NCBI RefSeq assembly: GCF_013214175.1
Contig: NZ_JABSPA010000006.1
Span: forward strand, 124,001 to 188,000
DNA length: 64,000 bases
Reading direction: 5' to 3'
Origin: Colwellia sp.
GTDB lineage: Bacteria > Pseudomonadota > Gammaproteobacteria > Enterobacterales > Alteromonadaceae
In this document: one piece after another, positions 45,914 to 55,432 of the stretch
Position numbering within the stretch: the first letter of the stretch is position 1
Layout of the letters: each line of letters opens with the position of its first letter
Translations under genes and position numbers: made by a program
Notes under the pieces: generated by a model
What the model was told of the DNA's origin: nothing
Databases searched by the model: none
What the model saw: only the letters and a program-made list of their open reading frames with translations

Positions 45914-47365
45914 CTAAATACCGTTAACGCTAGTCATAAATTTTTCTGCTGGAATGTCATCAAGACACGACTCATCTAATGATTTAGGATCTTTTGTCGT
46001 TAAAAATTCATTAATTATTTTATTTGCACAAGTACTGGTCGCAACGATGTGCGCTGTGTTTTTAGCTACTATATGATGACTATTTGGCAAGGTTTTCGCT
46101 GTGCACTCACCATTGCTTGGTGGAGTTACGGGATCTAAATCCCCTGATAGAATAAGCGTAGGAATATTAGCGGTAACCGCTTGGTAGAAATCGTCACTTG
46201 GACGATACTGTGGAAACAACGGACAAATATTGTCAAAGATGAAATGACCTGTATCGCCATCAAAGTTATTATTGGCATCAGCAGCTTTCATTTGATCTGA
46301 TATTTTAGGCACATCCTCATTACACACTATATTGAAGTGCAAGCCGGTATAAACTTGTTGTTCACCTTCAGTACTTGCCATTAAACCAATGAGTGGTTGG
46401 TAATTACCTAAATACGCTTGATTAATAACTAAAGGCACCAATGACCGACCTCTTGTACTGTATAATTGCATACGTAGGTTGCTAGTAAATTTATCTTCAT
46501 CAAGTACAAATTTTATCGGGGTACCTAAACGTGGGTGCTGAATATCAAGCACTACCGGTGCTTTAGCTAAGCGTGTTTTCACTTGTTGAAATTCTTCGAC
46601 TAAGTTAGGAAAGGCAGCATTACATGAGTCACTGTTTTTACAGTTTTCAACTAATGAGTCAAATGCACGCGCTACACTTTGTCCAAATAAACCAATAGGC
46701 ACTTCAATAGGGCCAACACCGTCTAAGACAACACTTTCAAGTGATTCAGGAAACATGCGCATATACACTAAACTAGCTCGTGTACCGTAAGAACCACCAT
46801 ACACATTAATTTTCTCATGGCCTAAAGCTGAACGAACAGCATCAAAATCACGAATAGCGTTCTCTGAATTAAATTGACTTAAATCACCTTTAAACTGACT
46901 AATACAATCGGTTACATCACTTGCTTTAAAGTCTTTAATAATCGAACTGTAAACACTTTGTTCGTCTTCAAATTCGCAAGATAATGGGTGACTTTCTCCG
47001 GTACCACGTTGATCGACTAAAATAATATCGCGTGTTTTTCTTACTTCACGAAAAGTACGTTCTAAAAGTGTGGCGAGTTCAGTTGCTGCTTGTCCTGGGC
47101 CGCCCGCTAAAAACATTAACGGTGCTTTGTATTCGCTATTATCTATGGCTGGTAATACCGCAAAGTTTACCGATATTTTATCACCGTCGGGCTTTTGGTA
47201 GTTTTCTGGTACTTCAAGCTTGCCACATTTTACTTGCGAACGTATCTCACCTAAATGGCAGTTTTCCAAGGTTAAGTTATTATCACTCGCCCAACTTGTA
47301 GAGGCCATTGACAACAAACCTAGCGTAAAAATTTTTTTCCACGTTTTTTCCCACAGTGTTTTCAT
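45914..47365 (-). CDS. Secreted alpha/beta hydrolase, TAP-like (tripeptidyl/proline iminopeptidase type)
   Basis: A 483-residue exported hydrolase. A signal peptide (KIFTLGLLSMASTSWA) is followed by the oxyanion/entry motif LAGGPGQAA, DIILVDQRGTGESHP and the nucleophile Ser192 in YGGSYGT. The catalytic Asp sits in LILSGDLDPVTPPSN and the His in KNTAHIVATSTC, the TAP-like C-terminal domain. Its relatives cleave N-terminal peptides or prolyl residues; the specific substrate is unknown. It lies first in a possible unit with the NatAB-like genes. Confidence 0.9.
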   Translation of the reverse strand: MKTLWEKTWKKIFTLGLLSMASTSWASDNNLTLENCHLGEIRSQVKCGKLEVPENYQKPDGDKISVNFAVLPAIDNSEYKAPLMFLAGGPGQAATELATLLERTFREVRKTRDIILVDQRGTGESHPLSCEFEDEQSVYSSIIKDFKASDVTDCISQFKGDLSQFNSENAIRDFDAVRSALGHEKINVYGGSYGTRASLVYMRMFPESLESVVLDGVGPIEVPIGLFGQSVARAFDSLVENCKNSDSCNAAFPNLVEEFQQVKTRLAKAPVVLDIQHPRLGTPIKFVLDEDKFTSNLRMQLYSTRGRSLVPLVINQAYLGNYQPLIGLMASTEGEQQVYTGLHFNIVCNEDVPKISDQMKAADANNNFDGDTGHFIFDNICPLFPQYRPSDDFYQAVTANIPTLILSGDLDPVTPPSNGECTAKTLPNSHHIVAKNTAHIVATSTCANKIINEFLTTKDPKSLDESCLDDIPAEKFMTSVNGI

Positions 47366-47483
47366 TCTATCTTTCCTTAATAAAGCGTTGAACAGTTAGT
47401 CTTCGCCATTTCAGATTTATTACAAAAAAGTTAATAAAATAACAAAATAAAATTAAACGACTGATAATTAAGTAATTAATATA

Positions 47484-47642
47484 ATACCATTTTCATTAAG
47501 TTTGTGATCTTGTTGTGCATAGGAAAAATACATCAGGCCAAGGCGCTCGATTGAGCAATAGCGTGCTATTGGGATTGAGAGCAACGCCGACCTGAAGTAT
47601 TTTAACCAGCACAAGTGGGCAATAATTTAATGAAATTGGTAT
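47484..47642 (-). repeat. 159-bp MITE-like dispersed repeat, copy B (inverted)
   Basis: Same length and ends as the element at 17951-18109, read in the opposite direction, and about 90% identical by eye. Ends here are ATACCATTTTCATTAA and TTAATGAAATTGGTAT. It lies in the upstream region of the secreted hydrolase gene, 118 bp from its start. Confidence 0.88.
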
Positions 47643-47868
47643 AAGGTAGCAAAAGTCACTCTCTAGGTTTTTTTTATAGATATAACTAGATGCTTAATAG
47701 CAAAGATATCCGACCACTTCGTGCCTACTGCCCGCTAAAGTAGCCAATAAGCAATCAATTCGCTCCTTTATCCCGCCCAAGGGTAAAAAAAATTAAATAG
47801 CCATTCCCAAACGCGCAAATAAGGGATATGGTTTAGTCATAGCTTTTTAATAATATTGAGGATTACAT
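47643..47868. other. Leader region of the EF-hand gene
   Basis: Some 226 bases with no gene. A GAGG about 8 bases before 47869 is the ribosome-binding site of the EF-hand gene. No other element is recognised. Confidence 0.4.
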
Positions 47869-48087
47869 ATGGACTTAAATCAGTGGGTAGATGAATTATT
47901 TGAAGTGTTTGATGAAGACAAAGATGGTGTAATTAATCGCACTGAATTTGTTGAGCTAATTGATGTTTTATTACAAGACAAAGGTATTCGCATGTGTGAA
48001 ACCATTTTTAATCGTTTTGATAAAAATCACAGTAACTCTATCTCTAAAGATGAATTAAAAGATATGGTTATTGAATTAGCCCTTTAA
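47869..48087 (+). CDS. Small EF-hand calcium-binding protein
   Basis: A 72-residue protein with two EF-hands: loop one D15-E26 (DEDKDGVINRTE) and loop two D51-E62 (DKNHSNSISKDE). Both have the right spacing of acidic and polar ligands and the final Glu. The second loop has Ser and Asn at several ligand positions and may bind more weakly. There is no signal peptide, so it is cytoplasmic. It stands alone with a good ribosome-binding site. A calcium sensor or buffer role is inferred. Confidence 0.9.
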   Translation: MDLNQWVDELFEVFDEDKDGVINRTEFVELIDVLLQDKGIRMCETIFNRFDKNHSNSISKDELKDMVIELAL

Positions 48088-48221
48088 GCTAGATTCATAA
48101 ATAGCGCTAGCACTGCAAGGCTAAACGAGTTTTAGCCTTAAACTTACTCTTAGACAAAACACTTTCTTTGCTTTGCGATTGAGCGTACACTTGTACACTG
48201 AATAAACTCAAGCGATGACAT

Positions 48222-48881
48222 ATGCCTTTCCAGAAAAATATTCCTGCAAACAATTCACAACTAACGCCCTATAGCCGCAGTGAAGAAGCCCTTAATGCAA
48301 TCAGCCACGCCTTTGGCCTATTACTAAGTTGCTTAGCGCTATTTTTATTGTTAAAAAATAGCCATGGTGATATTAATCGCATCATCAGTTTTAGTGTCTT
48401 TGCTAGCAGTGGTATTTTGCTCTTTCTAGCATCAACTATTTACCATAGCTTGACCAATGTACGCGCTAAAAGCGTATTCAAATTACTCGACCACTGTGCG
48501 ATTTACCTACTTATTGCCGGCACCTATACACCACTATTCGCCATAACTTTAGCCGGTCCACTTGGCTATAGCTTACTGGCTATTATCTGGCTGTTGGCTA
48601 TTTCGGGTATTATTTTTAAAATAAAGTTTGGTAATAAATATAAAAAAATATCCTTATGCACTTATTTAGCCATGAGTTTTATTTCCCTAGGCATTCTAGG
48701 TGAACTATATAAGGCTCTACCTGAACAAGCGGTTAGTCTATTGGCATTAGGTGGGCTAATTTATTGTCTGGGCGTATTATTCTATGTCAAAAAATCTGTA
48801 GCTTACACCCATGCTATTTGGCACCTTTTTGTTTTAGGTGGCGCCACTTGTCACTTCTTGATGATTTATTGGTATGTTTAA
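48222..48881 (+). CDS. Hemolysin III/PAQR-family membrane protein (TrhA-like)
   Basis: A 219-residue seven-helix membrane protein. The N-terminus YSRSEEALNAISHAFGLLLS and the conserved STIYHSL, DHCAIYLLIAGTYTP and AYTHAIWHLFVLGGATCHFL blocks carry the Ser/Asp/His residues that bind metal in the PAQR superfamily. The hemolysin name is historical; the E. coli homologue has been linked to membrane lipid homeostasis. No operon partner. Confidence 0.93.
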   Translation: MPFQKNIPANNSQLTPYSRSEEALNAISHAFGLLLSCLALFLLLKNSHGDINRIISFSVFASSGILLFLASTIYHSLTNVRAKSVFKLLDHCAIYLLIAGTYTPLFAITLAGPLGYSLLAIIWLLAISGIIFKIKFGNKYKKISLCTYLAMSFISLGILGELYKALPEQAVSLLALGGLIYCLGVLFYVKKSVAYTHAIWHLFVLGGATCHFLMIYWYV

Positions 48882-48912
48882 TACTGAAAATTAAAAAGTT
48901 AATAGACACAAA

Positions 48913-48955
48913 AAAGCCACACTCTATATTAGTTATAATTAAAGAGTGTGGCTTT
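48913..48955. terminator. Bidirectional terminator between the TrhA-like gene and fabV
   Basis: Perfect 13-bp stem AAAGCCACACTCT / AGAGTGTGGCTTT with a 17-nt loop and A/T runs on both sides, placed between convergent genes. Confidence 0.92.
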
Positions 48956-49002
48956 AAAATGTTTACCTTTGTCGGCCAAAGGCTGGAAACTACTTTATAT
49001 AA

Positions 49003-50193
49003 CTATATAAGGTTGTTAATCGCTATTTCTTGATTCACGTCAGCGTCATAATCAACACCTTCAATACCAAAACCAAACAGCTTTAAGAACTCTTGATGAT
49101 AAGCAACATAATCTGTTAACTCATCAATAGTATCAGTATCAACCTTGTTCCAAATATCAGTAACACGTTGCTGAACGCTATCTTCTAATTCTTTATAATT
49201 TTGACGGAAACGGCCTTGCTCGTCTAAACGTGGCGAGTCACTGTAAATATTCTCTTTGAATAAGTTAGCAATTTGTTCGATACAACCTTCGTAAGTACCG
49301 TCAGCTTTCATCACTTTAAACATTGCTGAAATGTATAACGGCATAATTGGAATGGCAGAGCTTGCTTGCGTTACTACGGCATTTAATGAGGTAACACGGG
49401 CTTTACCATTTAAATCAGCCGTTGCTGCATTAATTGCTGTTGCAGCTCGGTCTAAATCTTCTTTGGCTTTACCTATGGTAGCTTTACCGTAAATTGGCCA
49501 AGTTAATTCTTTACCAATATAAGTGTAAGCTACAGTTTTAACGCCTTCTGCTAATACACCTGCTTCAGCTAGCGCGTTCATCCATAATTCCCAGTCAGCA
49601 CCGCCCATTACATCGATAGTACCTTGAATTTCAGCTTCATTTGCTGCTTCAACAGATATTTCATCAATAGTACGCTTTGAGGTATTAAGGTTCTTAGTGG
49701 TAACACTTTGACCAATTGGCTTTAACGTAGAAGAATAAACTTCACCGGTATCTGGATCAGTTCTACGTGGAGAAGCTAATGAATAAACAACTAAATCGAC
49801 TTTGCCCATATCGGCTTTAATAGCTGCAATCGCTTTTGCTTTTATTTCATGAGAAAAAGCATCGCCATTAATGTTCTTAGCGTAAATTCCTGCTGCATCT
49901 GCCGCTTTTACGAAAGCTGCAGTGTTATACCAACCAGCAGAAGCGGTTTTTCTTTCTGTCGGTGGCTTTTCAAAGAAAATACCCAAGGTTTTAGCATCAT
50001 GAGCAAAAGTTGATGTGATACGTGAAGCTAAACCATAACCAGTAGAAGCACCAATAACTAAAACATTTTTAGGACCCGTAGTCGCAGATGTTTGCGATTT
50101 TACATAAGCAATTTGCTTATTCACATGCGCTTCACAACCTACAGGGTGAGCATTAGTACAGATAAAACCACGAATTTTTGGTTTGATAACCAT
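49003..50193 (-). CDS. fabV: Enoyl-ACP/CoA reductase FabV
   Basis: A 396-residue NADH-dependent reductase for the last step of fatty-acid elongation. The active-site pair is Y235 and K244 ([12 protein letters not shown], the Y-X8-K spacing of FabV). N-terminal [18 protein letters not shown] and the dinucleotide fold [15 protein letters not shown] are typical. FabV enzymes are known to resist triclosan. Single gene with a terminator on its 3' side. Confidence 0.97.
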   Translation of the reverse strand: MVIKPKIRGFICTNAHPVGCEAHVNKQIAYVKSQTSATTGPKNVLVIGASTGYGLASRITSTFAHDAKTLGIFFEKPPTERKTASAGWYNTAAFVKAADAAGIYAKNINGDAFSHEIKAKAIAAIKADMGKVDLVVYSLASPRRTDPDTGEVYSSTLKPIGQSVTTKNLNTSKRTIDEISVEAANEAEIQGTIDVMGGADWELWMNALAEAGVLAEGVKTVAYTYIGKELTWPIYGKATIGKAKEDLDRAATAINAATADLNGKARVTSLNAVVTQASSAIPIMPLYISAMFKVMKADGTYEGCIEQIANLFKENIYSDSPRLDEQGRFRQNYKELEDSVQQRVTDIWNKVDTDTIDELTDYVAYHQEFLKLFGFGIEGVDYDADVNQEIAINNLI

Positions 50194-50349
50194 AAGTAAA
50201 CCTTTTTTATTTATATTAGTGACTCAGCTACCGTATACCATTTGCATAAATTATAGCTAAGGTTTGAAAGAGACTTTCAATAATTTTGTCACATTGTACC
50301 CTGCCTTAAGCATAAAGAGGTACGACCAGAAGGCAATGTGCTCTATCGC

Positions 50350-50664
50350 TTATTTTCCGCCGCCTAAGCAGTTTGGCGAGCTTGGTGTATTGTTAGCGTA
50401 CTGCTCTTGCCATTGTGACTCGGTATAGGTGTGTAATGCCAGCGCATGAATTTTTTCAGCAAGCTCTTCTGCCAGCACTGCATTAATTAAGCGATGACGC
50501 TTAATTAATCGTTCACCTTCAAAAGCCTTAGCAACAATAACCACTTTAAAGTGTGACTCACTGCCTGGCGGTACATTATGGTTATTGCTTTCGTTGATCA
50601 CATCTAGGTGTGAAGGCTGAAAAGCATCAATTAGTTTTTTTTCGATAATAGCGGCAACAGTCAT
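50350..50664 (-). CDS. bolA: BolA-family protein
   Basis: A 104-residue protein with the BolA fold: LIDAFQPSHLDVINESNNHNVPPGSESHFKVVIVAKAFEGERLIKRHRLINAVLAEEL. BolA proteins act with monothiol glutaredoxins in iron-sulfur trafficking and affect cell shape. The C-terminal tail (PNCLGGGK) contains a cysteine. It is divergent from rlmG. Confidence 0.95.
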   Translation of the reverse strand: MTVAAIIEKKLIDAFQPSHLDVINESNNHNVPPGSESHFKVVIVAKAFEGERLIKRHRLINAVLAEELAEKIHALALHTYTESQWQEQYANNTPSSPNCLGGGK

Positions 50665-50758
50665 TTTTTTCTCGCTGAATTAAGTGGATAGACCAACAAT
50701 ATGCTGTGAATTATGACACAATAGCGGGCAAATTTTCACTGCCATTTTAGCCAATTAT

Positions 50759-51949
50759 ATGATCAGCCCTTTTATTGTTAATGATAAGAACTTATTCCTA
50801 AGCCGTTTCCCTGCTGCGCAAGTAAACCGTAGTTTACAAGCATGGGACTCAGCCGATGAGTACCTAATAAACTATATTGAAGAACAAGGTTTAATTAACG
50901 CTAATACCAAGGTGGCTATTTTTAATGATGCCTTTGGCGCATTGGCAACGAATTTTTGCCATTCGGGTAGTGAGAATGCTGAAGTAGTTTGTATTAATGA
51001 CTCTTATATCAGTAGCCTAGGCATAAGCTACAACATAGAGCAAAATTATTTAGACGATAGCAATATTACCCAGCTAAACTCGCTTGATGCCTTACCTAAT
51101 GACATTGATGTCATTTTATATAAAATTCCTAAAAGCAAAGCAATGTTAATTGAACAGCTTATTCAAATTAAGCAATCGGTTAGCGATAACTGTATTTTTA
51201 TCGCCGCAGATCGCGCTAAAGAAATACACAGCGCCACCTTAAAAGTGTTTGAAAAATACCTAGGTACAACTAAAACCTCTTTAGCGGTAAAAAAAGCCCG
51301 CTTAGTATTTTGCCAGTTTGACTGTCATTTAACTAATCAACAGGTAAATCACTCGCCTTTTCCAACGGTATGGACCATAACGCATAAATCTACCAATGAC
51401 TCACCTTCACGTGAACTTAGCATTAGCAATCATGCCAATGTTTATGCCAGAGAAAAGTTAGATATTGGCGCGCGATACTTTATTGAAAACTTACCTGAAG
51501 TTGCCGCTAACAGCAAAGTAATTGATTTAGGCTGTGGTAATGGCGTGATTGGTCTAACCGTATTGGCTAACCAACCTGAAGCACATGTTCAGTTTATTGA
51601 TGAATCAACTATGGCCATCGCTTCTGCTAAAGAAAACATAAAAACAAACCTACCTGAATCAATTGAAAATTGTGAGTTTATCCTTAATGACTCATTGACC
51701 GATATAGAAGGTGGTAGTGTTGATTTAATTTTGTGTAATCCACCTTTTCATCAAAATACCGCTACCACAGATCATATTGCTTGGCAGATGTTTAAAGACA
51801 GTCATAGGGTATTAAAGAAAGGCGGAGAGTTACGCATTATTGGTAACCAGCAGTTAGCTTATCATATTAAGTTACAACGTCTTTTTGGTAACGAAACCTT
51901 AATCGCCAGTAATAATAAGTTTGTCACGCAATCTGCAATTAAACGATAA
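50759..51949 (+). CDS. rlmG: 23S rRNA m2G1835 methyltransferase RlmG
   Basis: A 396-residue methyltransferase with two Rossmann-like halves. The N-terminal half is a catalytically inactive duplicate. The C-terminal half holds the SAM-binding DLGCGNG (256-262) and the catalytic NPPFH (327-331), the motif of N2-guanine methyltransferases such as RlmG/RsmC. The N-terminal FLSRFPAAQVNRSLQAWDSADEYL fits RlmG. It is followed by yajG after 18 bp. Confidence 0.94.
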   Translation: MISPFIVNDKNLFLSRFPAAQVNRSLQAWDSADEYLINYIEEQGLINANTKVAIFNDAFGALATNFCHSGSENAEVVCINDSYISSLGISYNIEQNYLDDSNITQLNSLDALPNDIDVILYKIPKSKAMLIEQLIQIKQSVSDNCIFIAADRAKEIHSATLKVFEKYLGTTKTSLAVKKARLVFCQFDCHLTNQQVNHSPFPTVWTITHKSTNDSPSRELSISNHANVYAREKLDIGARYFIENLPEVAANSKVIDLGCGNGVIGLTVLANQPEAHVQFIDESTMAIASAKENIKTNLPESIENCEFILNDSLTDIEGGSVDLILCNPPFHQNTATTDHIAWQMFKDSHRVLKKGGELRIIGNQQLAYHIKLQRLFGNETLIASNNKFVTQSAIKR

Positions 51950-51967
51950 GAGAAGATAGATAAAATA

Positions 51968-52537
51968 ATGAATTTATACAGATTACAATCAATAATTCTA
52001 GCTTCATTACTTGTCAGCATTGTTGGTTGTAGTGCCGCGCCTACTCATTTAATAGTATCGCCACAAGTGAACATAGCGCCATCGAACCAGCTATCTCATA
52101 AAGAAGCACAGCTAAATGTTGTTGATATGCGTACCAGTACGCATATTATTCAAATACTGGAAAAGGATGAAGCAGCAACAATACTTTCATCCGAACAGCG
52201 TCTTGAAGATATTATTCAGGGAATTTTAGTTAAACAATGGCAACAGCAAGGTTTATCTTTTACTGATAACGCAACAAACAAGATGACTGTAACTATAGAA
52301 AAAGCAGTCATCAGTGTTGATCAAGAAAGTGTTAGCTATAACACCCAAAGTGAAATTATCATTAAAGTTTCTATTGATAACAGCAAGCAAACCCTGACCA
52401 GTCGCTTTAAAACGCGTGGCCATAGCGAAGGTGCTCTTAATGCTGATATCGCGGTGTTAGAACGTGAATTTAATCAGCATTTGAGTAGTTTGTTAAAACA
52501 AATTTTATCCAGTAACGACATTAAAACTTTTTTATAG
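51968..52537 (+). CDS. yajG: YajG-family lipoprotein
   Basis: A 189-residue outer-membrane lipoprotein of unknown function. The signal ends in VSIVGC with lipidated Cys21. The remaining sequence (LNVVDMRTSTHIIQIL; EDIIQGILVKQWQQQGLSF) fits YajG, and the position near bolA and an ampG-family gene is the standard neighbourhood. A GC-rich hairpin follows. Confidence 0.9.
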   Translation: MNLYRLQSIILASLLVSIVGCSAAPTHLIVSPQVNIAPSNQLSHKEAQLNVVDMRTSTHIIQILEKDEAATILSSEQRLEDIIQGILVKQWQQQGLSFTDNATNKMTVTIEKAVISVDQESVSYNTQSEIIIKVSIDNSKQTLTSRFKTRGHSEGALNADIAVLEREFNQHLSSLLKQILSSNDIKTFL

Positions 52538-52543
52538 AAGATT

Positions 52544-52566
52544 GCAGGGGGGCTATTCGCCTCCCC
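52544..52566 (+). other. GC-rich hairpin between yajG and the cyclophilin gene
   Basis: GGGGGG-N-CCTCCCCC stem around a short loop (ctattcg region). No T run follows, so it is not a classical terminator; it may protect or attenuate the transcript. Confidence 0.45.
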
Positions 52567-52584
52567 CATAATCGGTAGGTAATT

Positions 52585-53172
52585 ATGAAACTTTTTTTTC
52601 AATTTATTATTTTAAGCACTTTGCTAATCAGTAGTACGTTTAGCTATGCGGTTGATCCAACGAACATTTATCCTAAAGTAAAATTGCAAACCTCTATGGG
52701 GGTAATTGTTGTTGAACTTGATAGAGTGAAAGCCCCTATTACCGTGGATAATTTTCTCGAGTATGTGGTAAAAGGTGAATATAACAACACCATTTTCCAT
52801 CGTATTATTGATGACTTTATTGTCCAAGGTGGTGCTTATGACGCTAAGTTTACCGCCAAGAAGCTAGGTAAAAACATTATTAATGAATCTGGTAACGGTT
52901 TAAAAAATGAAATGGGTACCATTGCCATGGCTAAAGAAAATCGACCACATACAGCCAATCGCCAATTCTTTTTTAACCTAGCAGACAACACTACATTAGA
53001 CCCTGGCAGAAAGTGGGGCTATGCTGTTTTTGGCGCCATCGTTGAAGGTGAAGAGGTACTAACAGCCATAGCTAAAGTACCGACAGATTACAACGAAGAA
53101 ATGGCTTGGAATGATGTACCACTAAAACCAGTCATGTTAATCAAAGCAACTCTTTTACCGGCAGATAATTAA
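52585..53172 (+). CDS. Periplasmic cyclophilin-type peptidyl-prolyl isomerase
   Basis: A 195-residue exported cyclophilin. A signal peptide (FFQFIILSTLLISSTFSYA) precedes the fold: VELDRVKAPITVDNFLEYV, NNTIFHRIIDDFIVQGG (the catalytic FHR), RPHTANRQFFFNLADN and AVFGAIVEGEEV. It would catalyse proline isomerisation in the periplasm, as PpiA does. The RBS lies after the GC-rich hairpin. Confidence 0.94.
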   Translation: MKLFFQFIILSTLLISSTFSYAVDPTNIYPKVKLQTSMGVIVVELDRVKAPITVDNFLEYVVKGEYNNTIFHRIIDDFIVQGGAYDAKFTAKKLGKNIINESGNGLKNEMGTIAMAKENRPHTANRQFFFNLADNTTLDPGRKWGYAVFGAIVEGEEVLTAIAKVPTDYNEEMAWNDVPLKPVMLIKATLLPADN

Positions 53173-53412
53173 GCCAAGTTTACTTTATCTATGCTAACCA
53201 ACATTTTACAAAAAAGTAACAAAAAAAAGCGCTATTTTTTTGACAAAAATCCAATTATCACCGATAAATAAGATAGCCAATAAAAAAGATCACAAATAAA
53301 AATAAAAATGTGAATCAATAATAAGGCGCTAATTCTTTGCCGGTGATCACCATTACCCTAGCTAAACACCGCCATTCGTAGTGCCAAGTAGTATATGTAT
53401 TAAGGGGACTTC

Positions 53413-53742
53413 ATGATAATTGAGCAGTTTATCGATCAAAAAATACTAGAAATGCACGCCTATGTTGGCGCAGTCATCGAACAAAAGCTTCACTATACTG
53501 AGTTAGACCGCTTTATTTTAGACACAATGTCCGAGTGGACTTTATTAAATGTTATTGATGAAACGCCACACAGCGCTAAAGAGCGGGTATTTTGGCATTT
53601 AATGCACGAAGTGAGCTTACATGGTGCGCAAGCACTAGGCCAAGATCTATTTTTCAAAAGTGAAATGAACACTTGTTTAGATTTCTTCAACGGCTCCGGT
53701 AGTTACCCTATTGACTGTATTGGCTGGCGCCCCATCGCTTAG
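53413..53742 (+). CDS. Conserved small cytoplasmic protein, unknown function
   Basis: A 109-residue protein without signal peptide or membrane segment. It is mostly helical by eye (MIIEQFIDQKILEMHAYVGAVIEQKLHYTELDRFILDTMSEW) with a Cys/Gly/Trp-containing end (FNGSGSYPIDCIGWRPIA). An AGGGG six bases before the ATG supports the start. I do not recognise the family. About 240 bp of gene-free AT-rich sequence precedes it. Confidence 0.7.
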   Translation: MIIEQFIDQKILEMHAYVGAVIEQKLHYTELDRFILDTMSEWTLLNVIDETPHSAKERVFWHLMHEVSLHGAQALGQDLFFKSEMNTCLDFFNGSGSYPIDCIGWRPIA

Positions 53743-53866
53743 CTAAACGGAGCTTAAATTTAACCAATCATTAAATAATCACTCAAATAACATGATCCTC
53801 TTCTGCTAGTAGCAAGCCTCTGATAGACTGAAAGTATTACCTTTTATCATCTTGAATTACTTGTTA

Positions 53867-54028
53867 ATGCCAACGAACTTTCCAGCAAAAACTAGCTCTT
53901 TTAAAGAAGCAATCTTAAATAAGCGTATGCTTATTTGTATTTTTACCGGTTTTAGTTCTATTTTAAGCGCTGGTGTTCCTGTTATGAATCAACAATTCCC
54001 CTCGGTTTATTTTAAAGGTAACGTCTAA
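53867..54028 (+). CDS. 53-residue ORF: AmpG-like N-terminal fragment
   Basis: An ORF of 53 codons ending directly at the ATG of the AmpG-family gene (TAA then ATG). MPTNFPAKTSSFKEAILNKRMLICIFTGFSS resembles the N-terminus and first helix of AmpG permeases, but the reading then runs ILSAGVPVMNQQFPSVYFKGNV, with no later helices. It may be the remnant of an upstream ampG paralogue that decayed, or a small membrane peptide coupled to the next gene. The reading frame alone cannot decide. Confidence 0.5.
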   Translation: MPTNFPAKTSSFKEAILNKRMLICIFTGFSSILSAGVPVMNQQFPSVYFKGNV

Positions 54029-55432
54029 ATGCCACAAAATAAAACATGGTTGCAAAGCGCCAAAATTTATTTGGAAAGACGTGTCGCCATCCTATTTTTC
54101 CTAGGGTTTTCTGCCGGATTACCTATCCTTTTAGTTTTTTCGACACTTTCATTCTGGTTGCGTGAGGCAGGTGTTAGCCGTGCAAATATCGGCTATTTTA
54201 GTTGGATAGCACTCGCTTATGCATTTAAATGGATTTGGGCACCTTTTGTTGATCGATTATCGATTCCTATTTTAACTAACTACTTAGGCCGTCGTCGTAG
54301 TTGGCTACTAGTATCTCAAATATCTATTGTCTTTGCGCTCGTGGGTATGGCTATGAGCGACCCGCAAGTCAACCTTACTCTCTTCGTTATTTTTGCAATG
54401 ATTGTGGCATATAGCTCTGCAACACAAGATATTGTCATTGACGCTTACCGCATCGAATCAGCCCCTGAGAAGTTTCAAGCAGCAATGGCCGCTGCTTATA
54501 TGACCGGATATCGCCTTGCTATGATTATGGCCGGTGCAGGATCTCTTGCTATCGCTGCTTGGGCGAGTCCTAGTGATGCCTATCAACTGAGTGCATGGTC
54601 ACTTTCCTACCTTGTAATGGCGGGTTGCATGTTTGTGGGTATAATAACTACTTTTATCTGTCATGAACCGGCATACCTCGATAAGCACAGCAATAAGCTT
54701 AAACAGATAGAAACTAAACTTGAACATCAGCACATCCCCCATTTTTTTTCACGGTTTATCGCATGGCTTGATATCGCGGTTGTCGCTCCTTTTTCTGACT
54801 TCTTTAAACGTTATGGTAAACAATCTCTACTAATATTATTATTAATTGGCACATATCGAATATCAGATATTGTCATGGGTATCATGGCCAATCCTTTTTA
54901 TGTAGATATGGGATATACCAAAGGAGAAGTTGCAGCTATAAGTAAAGTCTTTGGTGTTATTATGACGTTAATCGGCGCAGGTCTTGGGGGAATATTACTA
55001 ACCAGATATAGTACCTATTCCATTCTTTTTTTAGGTGCTTTTTTAGTAGTTATCACTAACTTAATTTTTGCTGTGCTTGCTTTTTCCGGCAAAGATCTTA
55101 TCCTTTTAACAGTGATTATCTCAATGGATAATATTAGTGCAGGTATTGCCACAACCGCCTTTATCACTTATATATCTAAACTAACCAATATAGAATTTTC
55201 AGCAACACAATACGCACTATTAAGCTCGATGATGTTGTTACTGCCCAAGTTTATTGCAGGTTTTTCAGGGGTGTATGTAGATAGTTTTGGGTACATAAAC
55301 TTCTTTATTAGCTCTGCTTTAATTGGTGTACCCGTTTTAGGCTTAATTGTACTATTGAAACGGGTGATTGAAGAAGATAACAGCGATGATGTGAATGAAA
55401 ATTCAAAACAAATTAACAAGGTAACACTATGA
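54029..55432 (+). CDS. ampG: AmpG-family muropeptide/MFS permease
   Basis: A 467-residue MFS permease with about twelve helices. The N-terminus VAILFFLGFSAGLPILLVFSTLSFWLREAGVSRANIGYFSWIALAYAFKWIWAPFVDRL is the AmpG signature, followed by LGRRRSWLL and SSATQDIVIDAYRIE. AmpG brings anhydro-muropeptides from cell-wall turnover back into the cytoplasm. The close link to bolA/yajG supports the assignment. Its stop overlaps the next small ORF's start. Confidence 0.88.
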   Translation: MPQNKTWLQSAKIYLERRVAILFFLGFSAGLPILLVFSTLSFWLREAGVSRANIGYFSWIALAYAFKWIWAPFVDRLSIPILTNYLGRRRSWLLVSQISIVFALVGMAMSDPQVNLTLFVIFAMIVAYSSATQDIVIDAYRIESAPEKFQAAMAAAYMTGYRLAMIMAGAGSLAIAAWASPSDAYQLSAWSLSYLVMAGCMFVGIITTFICHEPAYLDKHSNKLKQIETKLEHQHIPHFFSRFIAWLDIAVVAPFSDFFKRYGKQSLLILLLIGTYRISDIVMGIMANPFYVDMGYTKGEVAAISKVFGVIMTLIGAGLGGILLTRYSTYSILFLGAFLVVITNLIFAVLAFSGKDLILLTVIISMDNISAGIATTAFITYISKLTNIEFSATQYALLSSMMLLLPKFIAGFSGVYVDSFGYINFFISSALIGVPVLGLIVLLKRVIEEDNSDDVNENSKQINKVTL

